Source: Paenibacillus cymbidii
GTDB lineage: Bacteria; Bacillota; Bacilli; Paenibacillales; NBRC-103111
Reading direction: 5' to 3'
Assembly (NCBI RefSeq): GCF_004764705.1
Contig: NZ_SHLX01000003.1
Location: 124,001-188,000, forward strand
Length of the DNA: 64,000 nucleotides
A program made the position numbers and the translations under genes. The notes under the pieces are model-generated. The model did no database searches, was not told the DNA's origin, and saw only the letters and a list, made by a program, of their open reading frames with translations. This document shows, one piece after another, positions 8,100 through 15,806 of the stretch (position 1 is the first letter of the stretch; every line of letters begins with the position of its first letter).

Positions 8100-8669
8100 T
8101 TGAACATTTATACGAGAACGGGCGATGCCGGTCAGACCGGCGTCATTGGCGGCCGCGTCAGCAAGGACGATGTGCGCGTGGAAGCGTACGGCACCGTAGA
8201 CGAGTTGAACAGCCATGTCGGCGTGGCGATCGCCGAGCTGGAGGAGGCGCGTTTCGCGGATCTGCGTGCGGACTTGCAACGCATCCAGCACGAGTTGTTC
8301 GACTGCGGCCACGACTTGGCGCTTCTTCGCAAGGAGAAACGCGAGTACAAGGTCGGTTCCGGCATGACCGACTGGCTGGAAGAGCGCATCGATGCTTATG
8401 ACGCGGAAACGCCCGACATCACGCGGTTTATTTTGCCCGGGGGCAGCAAGGCGTCGGCGCTTCTGCACGTATGTCGCACCGTCTGCAGGCGCGCCGAACG
8501 GCGGGTTGTGACATTGGCGAAGGACCATGAATGCAACGAAGAGGTGCGGCGTTATTTGAACCGGTTGTCCGACCTCTTGTTTACGGTTGCGCGCACGGCC
8601 AATTTTCGCGCCGGCATCTGCGACGTCGCTTACGAACGAAGCGCCGAGGTGTTCCGGTCCAAGCCATGA
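8100..8669 (+). CDS. Cob(I)yrinic acid a,c-diamide / cob(I)alamin adenosyltransferase, PduO type
   Basis: A 189-residue enzyme transferring adenosyl from ATP to cob(I)alamin. TTG 8100 is the start because AGGAGG lies 10 bases before it and the protein then begins with the diagnostic NIYTRTGDAGQTGVIGG. The remaining PduO-type marks are present: VEAYGTVDELNSHVG, the central helix IQHELFDCGHDLA, and the C-terminal RAERRVVTLAKDHE followed by RYLNRLSDLLFTVAR, the ATP-binding arginine and asparagine region. No cobalamin riboswitch was seen upstream. Its stop overlaps the next start in ATGA, so it is translationally coupled to the pseudouridine synthase. Confidence 0.9.
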   Translation: MNIYTRTGDAGQTGVIGGRVSKDDVRVEAYGTVDELNSHVGVAIAELEEARFADLRADLQRIQHELFDCGHDLALLRKEKREYKVGSGMTDWLEERIDAYDAETPDITRFILPGGSKASALLHVCRTVCRRAERRVVTLAKDHECNEEVRRYLNRLSDLLFTVARTANFRAGICDVAYERSAEVFRSKP

Positions 8670-9592
8670 ATTATTACGAGCCGCTTACCCACATCGTTTC
8701 CGCCGAAGAAGACGGTTTTTTGCTGAAAACGATTTTGCATTCGCGAATGAAGCTGTCGCGCAAGCTGCTGTCCCGGTTGAAACAGACCGAGCGGGGCATT
8801 ACGGTGGGCGGCGAACGCTGCTACACGAACGTGCGCGTCAAGGCCGGCGACCTCGTCGAAGTGCGTATGCAGGAGGAACAATCGGACGACATTTTGCCGC
8901 AGGAGCTGCCGCTCGACATCTTGTTCGAGGATGACCATCTGCTCGTTCTGCACAAGCCGGCCGGCATCGTCGTCCATCCGACGCACGGCCATTATGTGAA
9001 TACGCTCGCGAACGCGGTCGTGCACCATTGGCTCGTTACCGGTCAGACCGTACGCTTCCGTCCGGTGCACCGGCTCGACCAGGAAACGTCGGGCGTGCTC
9101 GCCATCGCCAAAAATCCGTATGTGCACCAGCACATTTCCGAACAAATGATTCGCGGCGAAGTGGACAAACGGTACCTCGCGCTCGTGCACGGCCGCATCG
9201 AACGGGCGCAAGGCACGATCGACGCGCCGATCGACCGCGACCCGATCGAACCGCACATTCGCATTGTGACGCCAAGCGGCTACCCTTCGGTGACCCATTA
9301 CGAAGTGGCGGCGCGGTTCCCCGAAGCGACGCTCGTCCGGCTGCGGCTCGAAACGGGCCGCACGCATCAAATCCGCGTTCATATGAAATCGCTCGGCCAT
9401 CCGCTCGTCGGCGACAAAATGTACGGACCGGCGGAACCGGGCCCGCTCCATATGGAGCGCCATGCGCTGCATGCGGAGCAGCTAAGCTTCGTGCATCCGG
9501 GAACGCAAGCGAGCATGACATTTACGGCGCCAGTGCCGGAAGATATGGCGTCGCTGCTGCGGAAGCTGGGCGCGTCGTCTATGGAAACCTGA
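8666..9592 (+). CDS. RluA/RluD family pseudouridine synthase
   Basis: A 308-residue rRNA/tRNA modification enzyme. ATG 8666 overlaps the upstream stop by four bases. Residues 15-75 are S4-like (LKTILHSRMKLSRKLLSRLK). The catalytic domain carries motif I LHKPAGIVVHPTHGH, motif II RPVHRLDQETSGVLAIAKN with the catalytic Asp, and motif III RLRLETGRTHQIRVHMKSLGHPLVGDKMYG. It isomerises uridine to pseudouridine in RNA; which site cannot be told, and Bacillales carry several paralogues (YlyB, YjbO, YhcT types). Pairing with the adenosyltransferase looks like translational economy more than a shared pathway. Confidence 0.9.
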   Translation: MNYYEPLTHIVSAEEDGFLLKTILHSRMKLSRKLLSRLKQTERGITVGGERCYTNVRVKAGDLVEVRMQEEQSDDILPQELPLDILFEDDHLLVLHKPAGIVVHPTHGHYVNTLANAVVHHWLVTGQTVRFRPVHRLDQETSGVLAIAKNPYVHQHISEQMIRGEVDKRYLALVHGRIERAQGTIDAPIDRDPIEPHIRIVTPSGYPSVTHYEVAARFPEATLVRLRLETGRTHQIRVHMKSLGHPLVGDKMYGPAEPGPLHMERHALHAEQLSFVHPGTQASMTFTAPVPEDMASLLRKLGASSMET

Positions 9593-9725
9593 TCACGCTT
9601 CAAGGATAAGCCCCGCCTTGTTGGGTTATCTTGACACGCGAGGCGGAATGAAAGATGATTTAGGCAGACATTTACAGGCAAGGCATATCGGCAAGGCAAG
9701 TGAAAAGAAGGAGCTGCTCATCGGC

Positions 9726-10097
9726 ATGGAACTGACGATATACGGCTATCCGAAATGCTCGACGAGCACGGACGCGCAAAAGTGGCTGCGGGCTCATGGC
9801 CACCAGACGGCCATGTACGACATGTTCGCGGAAGCGCCGCCGAAGGAAACGCTGCGGGAGCTGATCGGGCGAAGCGGGCTCGCGCTGCGCAAGTTTTACA
9901 ATGTGAACGGAGACAAATACAAGGAGCTTGGCCTGAAGGACAAGCTGGGGGCCATGTCCTCGGAGGAGCAACTGGATCTGCTTGCGTCCGACGGCAGGCT
10001 GATCAAACGGCCGATCGTCACGCGAAGCGACGGCAAGGGGCCGGTTACGGTCGGCTTCAAGCCGGCTGAATACGAAACGGCATGGGTCGGCAAGTGA
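9726..10097 (+). CDS. ArsC/Spx family protein, YusI-like
   Basis: A 123-residue thioredoxin-fold protein. ATG 9726 has AAGGAG 11 bases upstream. The start MELTIYGYPKCSTSTDAQKWL has a single active Cys (C-S-T-S instead of the CXXC of Spx). RSGLALRKFYNVNG and LIKRPIVTRSDGKGPVTVGF are typical of the ArsC-like YffB/YusI branch, which probably acts as a glutathione- or bacillithiol-dependent reductase more than as an RNA polymerase-binding Spx. The RPI cis-proline loop is present. It stands alone between the pseudouridine synthase and the site-2 protease genes. Confidence 0.85.
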   Translation: MELTIYGYPKCSTSTDAQKWLRAHGHQTAMYDMFAEAPPKETLRELIGRSGLALRKFYNVNGDKYKELGLKDKLGAMSSEEQLDLLASDGRLIKRPIVTRSDGKGPVTVGFKPAEYETAWVGK

Positions 10098-10133
10098 CGG
10101 CAAGCGCCATGCGGTACGGAATGGGGAACCAGG

Positions 10134-11198
10134 TTGGCTGCTAACAGAAATCGCCGCCGGAAAGGCCCGCTGTGGGCGCTCGGAGCGGTAGGGGCATTCG
10201 TGCTGACGAAAGCGAAAACGATATTGTCGCTCATCAAGCTGGGCACTGTAGGCGGGGCCGTATTCAGCATGCTGGTGTCGGTCGGCGCCTACGCGCTGCT
10301 GGCGCCGCTCAAGCTGGCGATCGCGCTCGTCATTATGGTGCTCATCCATGAGCTTGGCCACGTTTTTGCCGCCCACCGCAAAGGATTGCCCACCTCCGCG
10401 CCCGTGTTCATTCCTCTATTCGGCGCGCTTGTCAATATGAAGCGGCATCCGCGCGATGCGACAACCGAAGCGTATATCGCCTTCGGCGGCCCGCTGCTCG
10501 GTACCGCCGGGGCGTTGGTGGCGTTCTGGATCGGCTGGCAGTGGGACAGCCCGTTGTTTATTGCGGCCGCTTACCTCGGCTTTTTTCTGAATATCGTCAA
10601 TTTGATTCCGGTCATGCCGCTTGACGGGGCCAAAATCGTCGTCGCCGTCAGCCGCTCGCTGTGGATTGCGGGGCTTGGCATCGGCCTTTTTATGATCGTC
10701 AAGTACCGGCTCTATTTGCTGCTGCTGTTTTGGCTCTGGTTCGCCTGGGATTTGTGGCAAAAGTACCGCGCCCGCCAAGGCGTCAGGCACGGCTCGTCGA
10801 CATGGGCCAGCTTCGAGGTGTTTGCGGAGCTGCTTCTGTTCGAAGGGACGCCGTTGCCGGCGCAGGAGCACCAGCGCGATGTCGATTATACGACGTACTC
10901 CGATTTGACGGGCAAACAGTTCATCGTGATGGAGTGGAGCTTTATCGGCTTTCGCGGCAAGCTGCAGTTGCCCGAACAGGCGATTATTCGGCGTGCGCGC
11001 ATCGTCCGTTTCGACCGGAAGAAGAAAGACAACGGTCTTTATATGATCGTTCGCTGCCAGGTGGAATACGATCCTTATCTCAACGACGCATATTACGACG
11101 TGCCGGCCGCATCGCGCTGGAAGTTTGGCGTCGCCTACGGGCTGCTGGCGGCGCTGCTCGGCGTGATGCTGTACGTTACCGCTGGCATCGGAATCTGA
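10134..11198 (+). CDS. M50 family site-2 protease
   Basis: A 354-residue polytopic membrane zinc metalloprotease. The most likely start is TTG 10134; no better codon is in frame. A basic N-terminus (ANRNRRRKG) precedes several transmembrane helices. The zinc motif HELGH is at residues 72-76 within MVLIHELGHVFAAHRKG, and the second motif NLIPVMPLDGAK at about residue 158 supplies the third ligand Asp. The last 130 residues form a soluble domain (ASFEVFAELLLFEG...) before a final hydrophobic helix. There is no PDZ domain, so it is not RseP/RasP. It is nearer to small S2P-type enzymes of unknown substrate. Confidence 0.85.
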   Translation: MAANRNRRRKGPLWALGAVGAFVLTKAKTILSLIKLGTVGGAVFSMLVSVGAYALLAPLKLAIALVIMVLIHELGHVFAAHRKGLPTSAPVFIPLFGALVNMKRHPRDATTEAYIAFGGPLLGTAGALVAFWIGWQWDSPLFIAAAYLGFFLNIVNLIPVMPLDGAKIVVAVSRSLWIAGLGIGLFMIVKYRLYLLLLFWLWFAWDLWQKYRARQGVRHGSSTWASFEVFAELLLFEGTPLPAQEHQRDVDYTTYSDLTGKQFIVMEWSFIGFRGKLQLPEQAIIRRARIVRFDRKKKDNGLYMIVRCQVEYDPYLNDAYYDVPAASRWKFGVAYGLLAALLGVMLYVTAGIGI

Positions 11199-11264
11199 TC
11201 GCGGCTTAACAAGGAAGCCCGGCTCCTGCGGCAAGATTTTAGCAAGAACGAGGGAGTATCATCC

Positions 11265-12455
11265 ATGAAAACAATCGAATCGGCGCGCATCGGCCGGCTG
11301 GGCTCGGCCATCTTCGCCGAGGTGGCGCAGTGGAAACGCGAGGCGTGCGAACGCGGGTTGGACGTAATCGATCTGGGCATCGGCAGCCCCGACAGGCCGC
11401 CGTCTCCCGCCGTGATGGCGGCGCTCGAGCAAGCGGTGCGCGATCCGCGGAACTACGGTTACCCTTCTTCCGAAGGCAGTCCGGCGTTCCGTCAGGCGGT
11501 GGCGCGCTGGTATGAGCGCCGCTTCGGCGTGGCGCTTGACGCGGAGACGGAAGTGTTGACGCTGATGGGCTCGCAGGATGGGCTGGCCCATCTGGCAATG
11601 GCGGTGGCCGACCCGGGCGATATCGCCATCGTGCCCGATCCGGGGTACCCGATTTATTCCGCTTCGCTTGAGCTCGCGGGAGTGACGCCGCATTTGCTGC
11701 CGCTGCGGGCCGAGAACGGCTTTTTGCCGCAACTGGACGCCATCCCGGCCGACGTGCTCGCGCGGGCGAAGTTTCTGCTGCTCAATTATCCGAGCAACCC
11801 GCTGTCGGCGGTGGCCGATCTTGCCTTTTTCGACCGGCTTGTGGCGTTCGCGCGCGAGCATGACCTGCTTGTCGTGCATGATTTGGCTTATTCGGAAATG
11901 GCGTTCGACGGCTTTCGGCCGCCGAGCATTCTCGAAACTCCCGGTGCCAAAGAGGTTGCGGTCGAGTTCCATTCGTTGTCCAAGAGCTTCAATATGGCCG
12001 GCTGCCGCATCGCCTTCCTGGTCGGCCGCGCCGATGCGGTGGCGGCGCTGCGCAAGCTCAAGTCGAACATCGACTACGGCGTGTTCGAAGCGGTGCAGCA
12101 GGCGGGTATCGCCGCGCTGGAGGAAGATATGGCGCGGAGCGGCGATCCCGTCGGCGCCTTGTACGAGCGGCGGCGCAACGTGTTGCTGGCCGGCTTGCGG
12201 GACGCGGGCTGGGACATTCCGGCACCGCGGGCGACGATGTTCGTATGGGCGCCGATTCCGTCCGGCTGGACGTCGCGGCAAATTTCCCGGGAAATTTGCC
12301 TTCAGGCCGGCGTTGCCGTCATTCCCGGCGACGCCTTCGGCGCCGAAGGCGAAGGCTACGTGCGCATCGCGCTCGTGCAGGAAGAAGCGCGGCTTGCCGA
12401 AGCCGCGGCGCGGATCGGACGCTTCTTGCGCCGTGGGGACAGCGCGTCCATGTAA
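11265..12455 (+). CDS. PLP-dependent aminotransferase class I/II (LL-DAP-aminotransferase-like)
   Basis: A 396-residue fold-type I aminotransferase. It starts at ATG 11265 after GAGGGAG. Motifs: DLGIGSPDRPPSP, NYGYPSSEGSPAFRQAV, NYPSNPLSAVADLAFF, HDLAYSEMAFDG and the PLP-lysine motif FHSLSKSFNMAGCRIAF. The pattern GSPD with SLSKSFNM is characteristic of the DapL/MalY-like group that includes LL-diaminopimelate and glutamate-pyruvate aminotransferases. The exact substrate cannot be told. It is not in a dap cluster and appears monocistronic. Confidence 0.8.
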   Translation: MKTIESARIGRLGSAIFAEVAQWKREACERGLDVIDLGIGSPDRPPSPAVMAALEQAVRDPRNYGYPSSEGSPAFRQAVARWYERRFGVALDAETEVLTLMGSQDGLAHLAMAVADPGDIAIVPDPGYPIYSASLELAGVTPHLLPLRAENGFLPQLDAIPADVLARAKFLLLNYPSNPLSAVADLAFFDRLVAFAREHDLLVVHDLAYSEMAFDGFRPPSILETPGAKEVAVEFHSLSKSFNMAGCRIAFLVGRADAVAALRKLKSNIDYGVFEAVQQAGIAALEEDMARSGDPVGALYERRRNVLLAGLRDAGWDIPAPRATMFVWAPIPSGWTSRQISREICLQAGVAVIPGDAFGAEGEGYVRIALVQEEARLAEAAARIGRFLRRGDSASM

Positions 12456-12502
12456 GCAAGAGGATAGGAAATAAGTTACTTTTTGGGACGGCCTCGTCCG
12501 GG

Positions 12503-12531
12503 TTGGACGGTTGGGAGTGCTGTGTTATACT
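12503..12531 (+). promoter_or_regulatory. SigA promoter for the Rpn-type nuclease gene
   Basis: TTGGAC (12503-12508) and TATACT (12526-12531) are 17 bases apart, about 80 bases before the TTG start. Both boxes are close to consensus. Confidence 0.7.
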
Positions 12532-12612
12532 GGGAACAAGACGCCGATACGGAAGCACCGACGGAGTTGTGCGGCACTGTGCCGAACAAATTCTTCGAGG
12601 AGTGTGACCGTA

Positions 12613-13524
12613 TTGGCCTATTACCGTTTAAAACCGAAAAACGATTTTGTGTTCGGCAAGTTGTTCGGGGAACAAGATTCCCGCGACAGCCTGAAAGCAC
12701 TGCTCAACGCAATTCTGCGGCAGGGCGGACAGGAGCCGATTGCCGATCTTGTCGTGATCGAGAATCGCACGCTGGATCGCTGGCGGCCGGAGGATAAGCT
12801 GGGCAGCCTCGATATTTTGGCAGAGCTTGCAAGCGGCGAGCAGGTGAACGTCGAAATGCAGGTAGCGAATCCGTACAACATGATACCGCGGACGTTGTTC
12901 TACGCGACGAAGCTATTTACCCGCTCTATCAAAGCGGGCCAGGACTACGAGGCGCTGCGCAGAACGATTGCGATCAATTTGCTGGATTTCCGGCTGCTCG
13001 CATCATCGGATCGTTTTCATCATACGTTTCATTTTCGGGATGACGCGGCGCCGCATGCGTTGTTGACCGATGTCGTGGAGCTGCATTTCATCGAATTTCC
13101 GAAGTTCGAACAGACGCCGAAGGACAAGCGCAATCCGCTCCATCGGTGGCTGATGTTCATGGACGAGAAGCTGGGCGAAGATGAACGGAAGGAGCTGATG
13201 GCAATGGACAGCATGATCGAAAAGACGGAAGCGAAGCTGGAGCAACTGAGCAGCGATCCGCTGGCAAGGGAGCTGGCGGAGGCGCGGGAGCGGGCGATCC
13301 GCGATTGGAATTCTTCGATGGCAGGCAGCCGGAAGGAAGGCTGGGAAGAAGGTCGGAAAGAAGGTCGGGACGAAGGTCGGAAAGTAGGTCGAGACGAAGG
13401 CCGGGAAGCAGGCAAAGCGGAAATCGCCGTCAAAATGCTGCAGAACGGAATGAAACGAGATTTTGTGGCGGAGATGACCGGATTGACGCTGGAACAAATC
13501 GACCGTTTGGATGCGGAGCGGTAA
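12613..13524 (+). CDS. Rpn family recombination-promoting nuclease / PD-(D/E)XK transposase-like protein
   Basis: A 303-residue protein of the PDDEXK_2 (YhgA/Rpn) group. TTG 12613 is chosen: GAGGAG sits ten bases before it and the protein then opens with AYYRLKPKNDFVFGKLFG, the standard family opening. The nuclease core has LDILAELASGEQVNVEMQV, the D-x(n)-ExQ site. Residues 240-275 are a tandem array of EGRK/EGRD units, also typical of the family and variable between relatives. The end IAVKMLQNGMKRDFVAEMTG is the usual C-terminal helix. Rpn proteins nick DNA and promote RecA-independent recombination; many are degenerate, but this one is full length. Confidence 0.85.
   Translation: MAYYRLKPKNDFVFGKLFGEQDSRDSLKALLNAILRQGGQEPIADLVVIENRTLDRWRPEDKLGSLDILAELASGEQVNVEMQVANPYNMIPRTLFYATKLFTRSIKAGQDYEALRRTIAINLLDFRLLASSDRFHHTFHFRDDAAPHALLTDVVELHFIEFPKFEQTPKDKRNPLHRWLMFMDEKLGEDERKELMAMDSMIEKTEAKLEQLSSDPLARELAEARERAIRDWNSSMAGSRKEGWEEGRKEGRDEGRKVGRDEGREAGKAEIAVKMLQNGMKRDFVAEMTGLTLEQIDRLDAER
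13336..13419 (+). repeat. In-frame 12-bp tandem repeat inside the Rpn gene
   Basis: Seven consecutive 12-base units variant on GAAGGTCGGAAA encode the four-residue unit E-G-R-K/D. Gain or loss of units keeps the frame, so length can vary without killing the gene. Confidence 0.8.
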
Positions 13525-13623
13525 CTGCCCGGTCAAGGGGCTGAACGTCCCGCCTCAGCCAAGCGCGACAGGAGGCAGCGTTTCAGGCTCCGGTCGCGGC
13601 ATCATGATGGGGCGGGCCGTTCG

Positions 13624-13938
13624 CTAGGACGCCAGCTTCAGCCCTACCGAGGCGCCCAGAATGAGCGCGATGAACAGGATTCGTTTCGGATGCTTCGATT
13701 CGCCGTATGCGACCATGCCGAGCGCCGCCCCGCCCGAGGCGCCGATTCCGGTCCAGATCGCATAAGCGGTGCCCATATCGATCGTCGTCATCGCGTAAGA
13801 GAGCAGCAGCAAGCTCGCTCCGAAGCCGGCCAGCAGGAGAACAACCGCGCTCCTGCCGCCGCCTTGGTTCACCCGGTGCATCATGGCAACGCCGAACATT
13901 TCGCACAATCCGGCCAATACAAGCGCCAGCCAGCTCAT
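13624..13938 (-). CDS. SMR family transporter, guanidinium exporter subunit (second gene)
   Basis: A 104-residue four-helix small multidrug resistance protein with the invariant membrane Glu at residue 13 (AGLCEMFGVAMM). TTIDMGTAYAIWTGIGASG in helix 3 and a Lys-rich loop before helix 4 match the SugE/YkkD type. It begins four bases inside the end of its partner (ATGA overlap), so the two are made together, as expected for a heterodimeric SMR pump. A guanidine-I riboswitch heads the operon, so the likely substrate is guanidinium or a degradation product, not antibiotics. Confidence 0.88.
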   Translation of the reverse strand: MSWLALVLAGLCEMFGVAMMHRVNQGGGRSAVVLLLAGFGASLLLLSYAMTTIDMGTAYAIWTGIGASGGAALGMVAYGESKHPKRILFIALILGASVGLKLAS

Positions 13939-14288
13939 GAGTGTTCCCCCTCCTTGTCTTCGTTCCGAGCGGAATCGGGCGTCATCCGCTTAAGTCCGGC
14001 CACACCCGCCAGCAGAATGGCGATCAGCGCAAGCTTGACGGGCGCGAACGGCGCCCCGTACACCAGCATCTCCGCCAGCACCGTCCCGGCGGTACCGAGC
14101 CCGACGAAGACGGCGTATACGGTGCCGACCGGCAGCTGTTTGCCGGCGCTCAGCATCAGCCGGAAACTGATCAGCAAGGCGACAGCGGTGCCGACCCATG
14201 CGGCGATGCTGTCGGCATGCTTCAAGCCGCTCACCCACACCACTTCAAAAATCGCCGCCACTACGACCATCATCCATCTCGCGTTCAT
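13935..14288 (-). CDS. SMR family transporter, guanidinium exporter subunit (first gene)
   Basis: A 117-residue SMR protein. I take ATG 14288 (MNARWMMVVVAAIFEVVW), since GAGAGG sits nine bases before it; more distal ATGs at 14294 and 14330 have poor spacing or lie in the terminator. The essential Glu is residue 14, followed by WVSGLKHAD, the sequence class seen in guanidinium exporters (Gdx/YkkC). Helix 3 has GTVYAVFVGLGTAGTVL. It pairs with the overlapping second gene. The arrangement riboswitch-terminator-SMR-SMR is the same as B. subtilis ykkCD. Confidence 0.9.
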   Translation of the reverse strand: MNARWMMVVVAAIFEVVWVSGLKHADSIAAWVGTAVALLISFRLMLSAGKQLPVGTVYAVFVGLGTAGTVLAEMLVYGAPFAPVKLALIAILLAGVAGLKRMTPDSARNEDKEGEHS

Positions 14289-14326
14289 TCCCATGCTCCT
14301 CTCCCGAATCCAGACTCCGGAAATAA

Positions 14327-14372
14327 ACAAAAAACCCGGGAGTCCGCCGCTGTGGCAGCACGACTCCCAGGT
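14327..14372 (-). terminator. Intrinsic terminator of the guanidine-I riboswitch
   Basis: Reading leftwards, ACCTGGGAGT pairs with ACTCCCGGGTT and is followed by a run of T. The 5' arm of this stem is the last conserved part of the aptamer, so ligand binding can prevent terminator formation (an ON switch). Confidence 0.85.
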
Positions 14373-14460
14373 TTTTACCCTTCCGTGACACGGCTATTGC
14401 CGCGATGTTTTCCCTCGGACCGGACCAGCGGACGCAAATCCGCTGCGGAACCCTAGAAAA
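14362..14460 (-). ncRNA. Guanidine-I (ykkC-yxkD) riboswitch aptamer
   Basis: On the reverse strand the conserved blocks appear in order: CTAGGGTTCCGC, a variable hairpin, CTGGTCCG, GTCCGAGGGAAAACA, CGCGGC, GCCGTGTCACGG, then GGGTAAAAACCTGGGAG. These are the hallmarks of the guanidine-I class. It precedes an SMR pair, the classic gene context. Binding of guanidinium should stabilise the aptamer and let transcription pass the adjoining terminator. Confidence 0.92.
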
Positions 14461-14479
14461 CATTCATGTGTTCCTGTGT

Positions 14480-14507
14480 ATTATACATGAATCGCGGAGA
14501 ACTGCAA
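14480..14507 (-). promoter_or_regulatory. SigA promoter of the guanidine exporter operon
   Basis: On the reverse strand TTGCAG (14507-14502) and TATAAT (14485-14480) are 16 bases apart, placing transcription start about 15 bases before the riboswitch. Confidence 0.75.
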
Positions 14508-14571
14508 GTACCGGGATATGGCACGTTATGCTACAATAGGAACATCCGAATAGGCAAGGAGCGATCGCGCT

Positions 14572-15450
14572 ATGTCCGAATTTTCCACGCCCAAAATTAT
14601 GCTCGTCGACGGCATGGCGCTGCTGTTCCGCGCTTACTATGCCAGCTCGTACAGCGGCTATATCCAGAAAACGAGCGCCGGCCTGCCGACGAATGCGGTG
14701 CACGGCTTCGTCAAATATTTATGGGACGCGGTGCAAACGTTCCGTCCGAGCCATGTGGCCTGCTGCTGGGATATGGGCAGCACGACGTTCCGCACGGAGA
14801 AGTTCGACGGCTACAAGGCGAACCGCGGCGCGCCGCCGGACGAGCTGATCCCGCAGTTCGACCTGGTGAAGGAAGTCGCCGCGAGCTTCCGCATTCCGAA
14901 CGTCGGCATCGCCGGCTACGAGGCGGACGATTGCATCGGCACGCTGGCGCGGCAGTTCGGCGCGGAAGGCACGGACGTGCTCGTCCTGACCGGCGACCAT
15001 GACATGCTGCAACTGATCGACGAACGGGTCAGCGTGGCGATTATGAAGAAAGGCGCCTCCAACTACGCCGTGTATACGCCGGCGACGCTGCTGGAGGAGC
15101 GGCAGCTGACGCCGCAGCAGGTGGTCGACCTGAAAGGGCTCATGGGCGACACGAGCGACAACTACCCGGGCGTCAAAGGCATCGGCGAAAAGACGGCGCT
15201 CAAGCTCGTGCAGCAATATGGCTCGGTGGAAGGCATTTTGGCCAATTTGGCCGAGCTGCCCAAAGGCGTCCGCGGCAAAATCGAAGCGGAGCTCGAGATG
15301 CTTCACCTGTCGCGCGACTTGGCCCGCATCCGCTGCGACGTGCCGCTCGCTTGCGCGTTCGAGGATTGCCTGTGGGCGTACGACCGGCACGAGGTCATCA
15401 GCAAGTTCGAGGAACTGGAGTTTAAAGGGCTGAAGCAACTGATCGGCTAA
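14572..15450 (+). CDS. 5'-3' exonuclease / flap endonuclease, YpcP-like
   Basis: A 292-residue stand-alone homologue of the 5'-nuclease domain of DNA polymerase I. ATG 14572 has AAGGAG 10 bases upstream. Metal-ligand carboxylates are visible: LVDGMALLFRAYY, the helical arch around FRTEKFDGYKANR, GYEADDCIGTLARQ, VLTGDHDMLQLI and KGLMGDTSDNYPGVKGIGEKTA, the last being the helix-hairpin-helix DNA-binding motif. Such proteins back up Pol I in RNA primer removal and repair. There is no polymerase domain. It is monocistronic; a small -10-like TACAAT lies at 14532. Confidence 0.92.
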   Translation: MSEFSTPKIMLVDGMALLFRAYYASSYSGYIQKTSAGLPTNAVHGFVKYLWDAVQTFRPSHVACCWDMGSTTFRTEKFDGYKANRGAPPDELIPQFDLVKEVAASFRIPNVGIAGYEADDCIGTLARQFGAEGTDVLVLTGDHDMLQLIDERVSVAIMKKGASNYAVYTPATLLEERQLTPQQVVDLKGLMGDTSDNYPGVKGIGEKTALKLVQQYGSVEGILANLAELPKGVRGKIEAELEMLHLSRDLARIRCDVPLACAFEDCLWAYDRHEVISKFEELEFKGLKQLIG

Positions 15451-15612
15451 AAGGTATCGTCGCGCCGGAACAGCATAAGCGGCATGCGGAACACATAAGC
15501 GACGACAACGAACACGCCGATCATCATGCCGATCACGACGAGCACGCTGCTGAGCGACAGCCCGCCGATGCCGGTGATGAGGTTGGCGATGTTGCAGCCC
15601 GGCGCGATGCGC
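15447..15612 (-). pseudogene. C-terminal remnant of a YeeE/YedE-type membrane transporter
   Basis: On the reverse strand the last about 50 residues (APGCNIANLITGIGGLS, then a hydrophobic helix and YVFRMPLMLFRRDD) look like the C-terminal end of a YeeE/YedE sulfur-compound transporter, where GCNIxN sits before the final membrane helix. Upstream of about 15612 the frame turns into Arg/Pro-rich translation of the other strand's gene piece and no start codon with a ribosome site exists. The stop overlaps the end of the exonuclease gene by four bases. I read it as a truncated gene. Confidence 0.5.
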
Positions 15613-15619
15613 GAAGAGA

Positions 15620-15721
15620 CGCAGTGGCAACGTGGCGGAGGTGCTGCGCGTGCTGGATGCCGGCGAGTTGGACGCAAAACTGCAACGTATGATCGGCGGA
15701 TCAATCAACCATGATAAATAA
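15620..15721 (+). pseudogene. C-terminal gene fragment of unknown family
   Basis: An open frame ending at TAA 15719-15721 encodes RSGNVAEVLRVLDAGELD and about 15 more residues. It has normal codon usage, a hairpin terminator immediately after it, but no start codon or ribosome site. It abuts the truncated transporter fragment, tail to missing head, so a deletion seems to have removed the fronts of two divergent genes. I do not recognise the family. Confidence 0.35.
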
Positions 15722-15760
15722 ACGAGGGCGTCTTGTCACAAACAGGCGCTCTCGTTTGTC
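15720..15760 (+). terminator. Hairpin terminator behind the gene fragment
   Basis: AACGAGGGCG pairs with CGCTCTCGTT around a 16-base loop and ends in TTTGTCTTTAT. The loop and right arm also hold an ECF41-like promoter (see next entry). Confidence 0.6.
15734..15760 (+). promoter_or_regulatory. Putative ECF41-type promoter of the decarboxylase-family gene
   Basis: TGTCACA (15734-15740), 16 bases, then TGTC (15757-15760). The promoter reported for ECF41 sigma factors is, as I recall, TGTCACA-N16-CGTC, so the -35 is perfect and the -10 has one mismatch. The gene after next encodes an ECF41 sigma factor, and ECF41 factors are known to drive the adjacent carboxymuconolactone-decarboxylase/oxidoreductase gene. 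Confidence 0.6.
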
Positions 15761-15806
15761 TTTATGTCGATACGAAAAAATAGCGCTCCTGTGGAGGGAA
15801 ACGAAC

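Noticed and set aside
8020-8100. Cobalamin riboswitch before the adenosyltransferase gene
   Set aside because: The gap is too short and no B12-box sequence is present.
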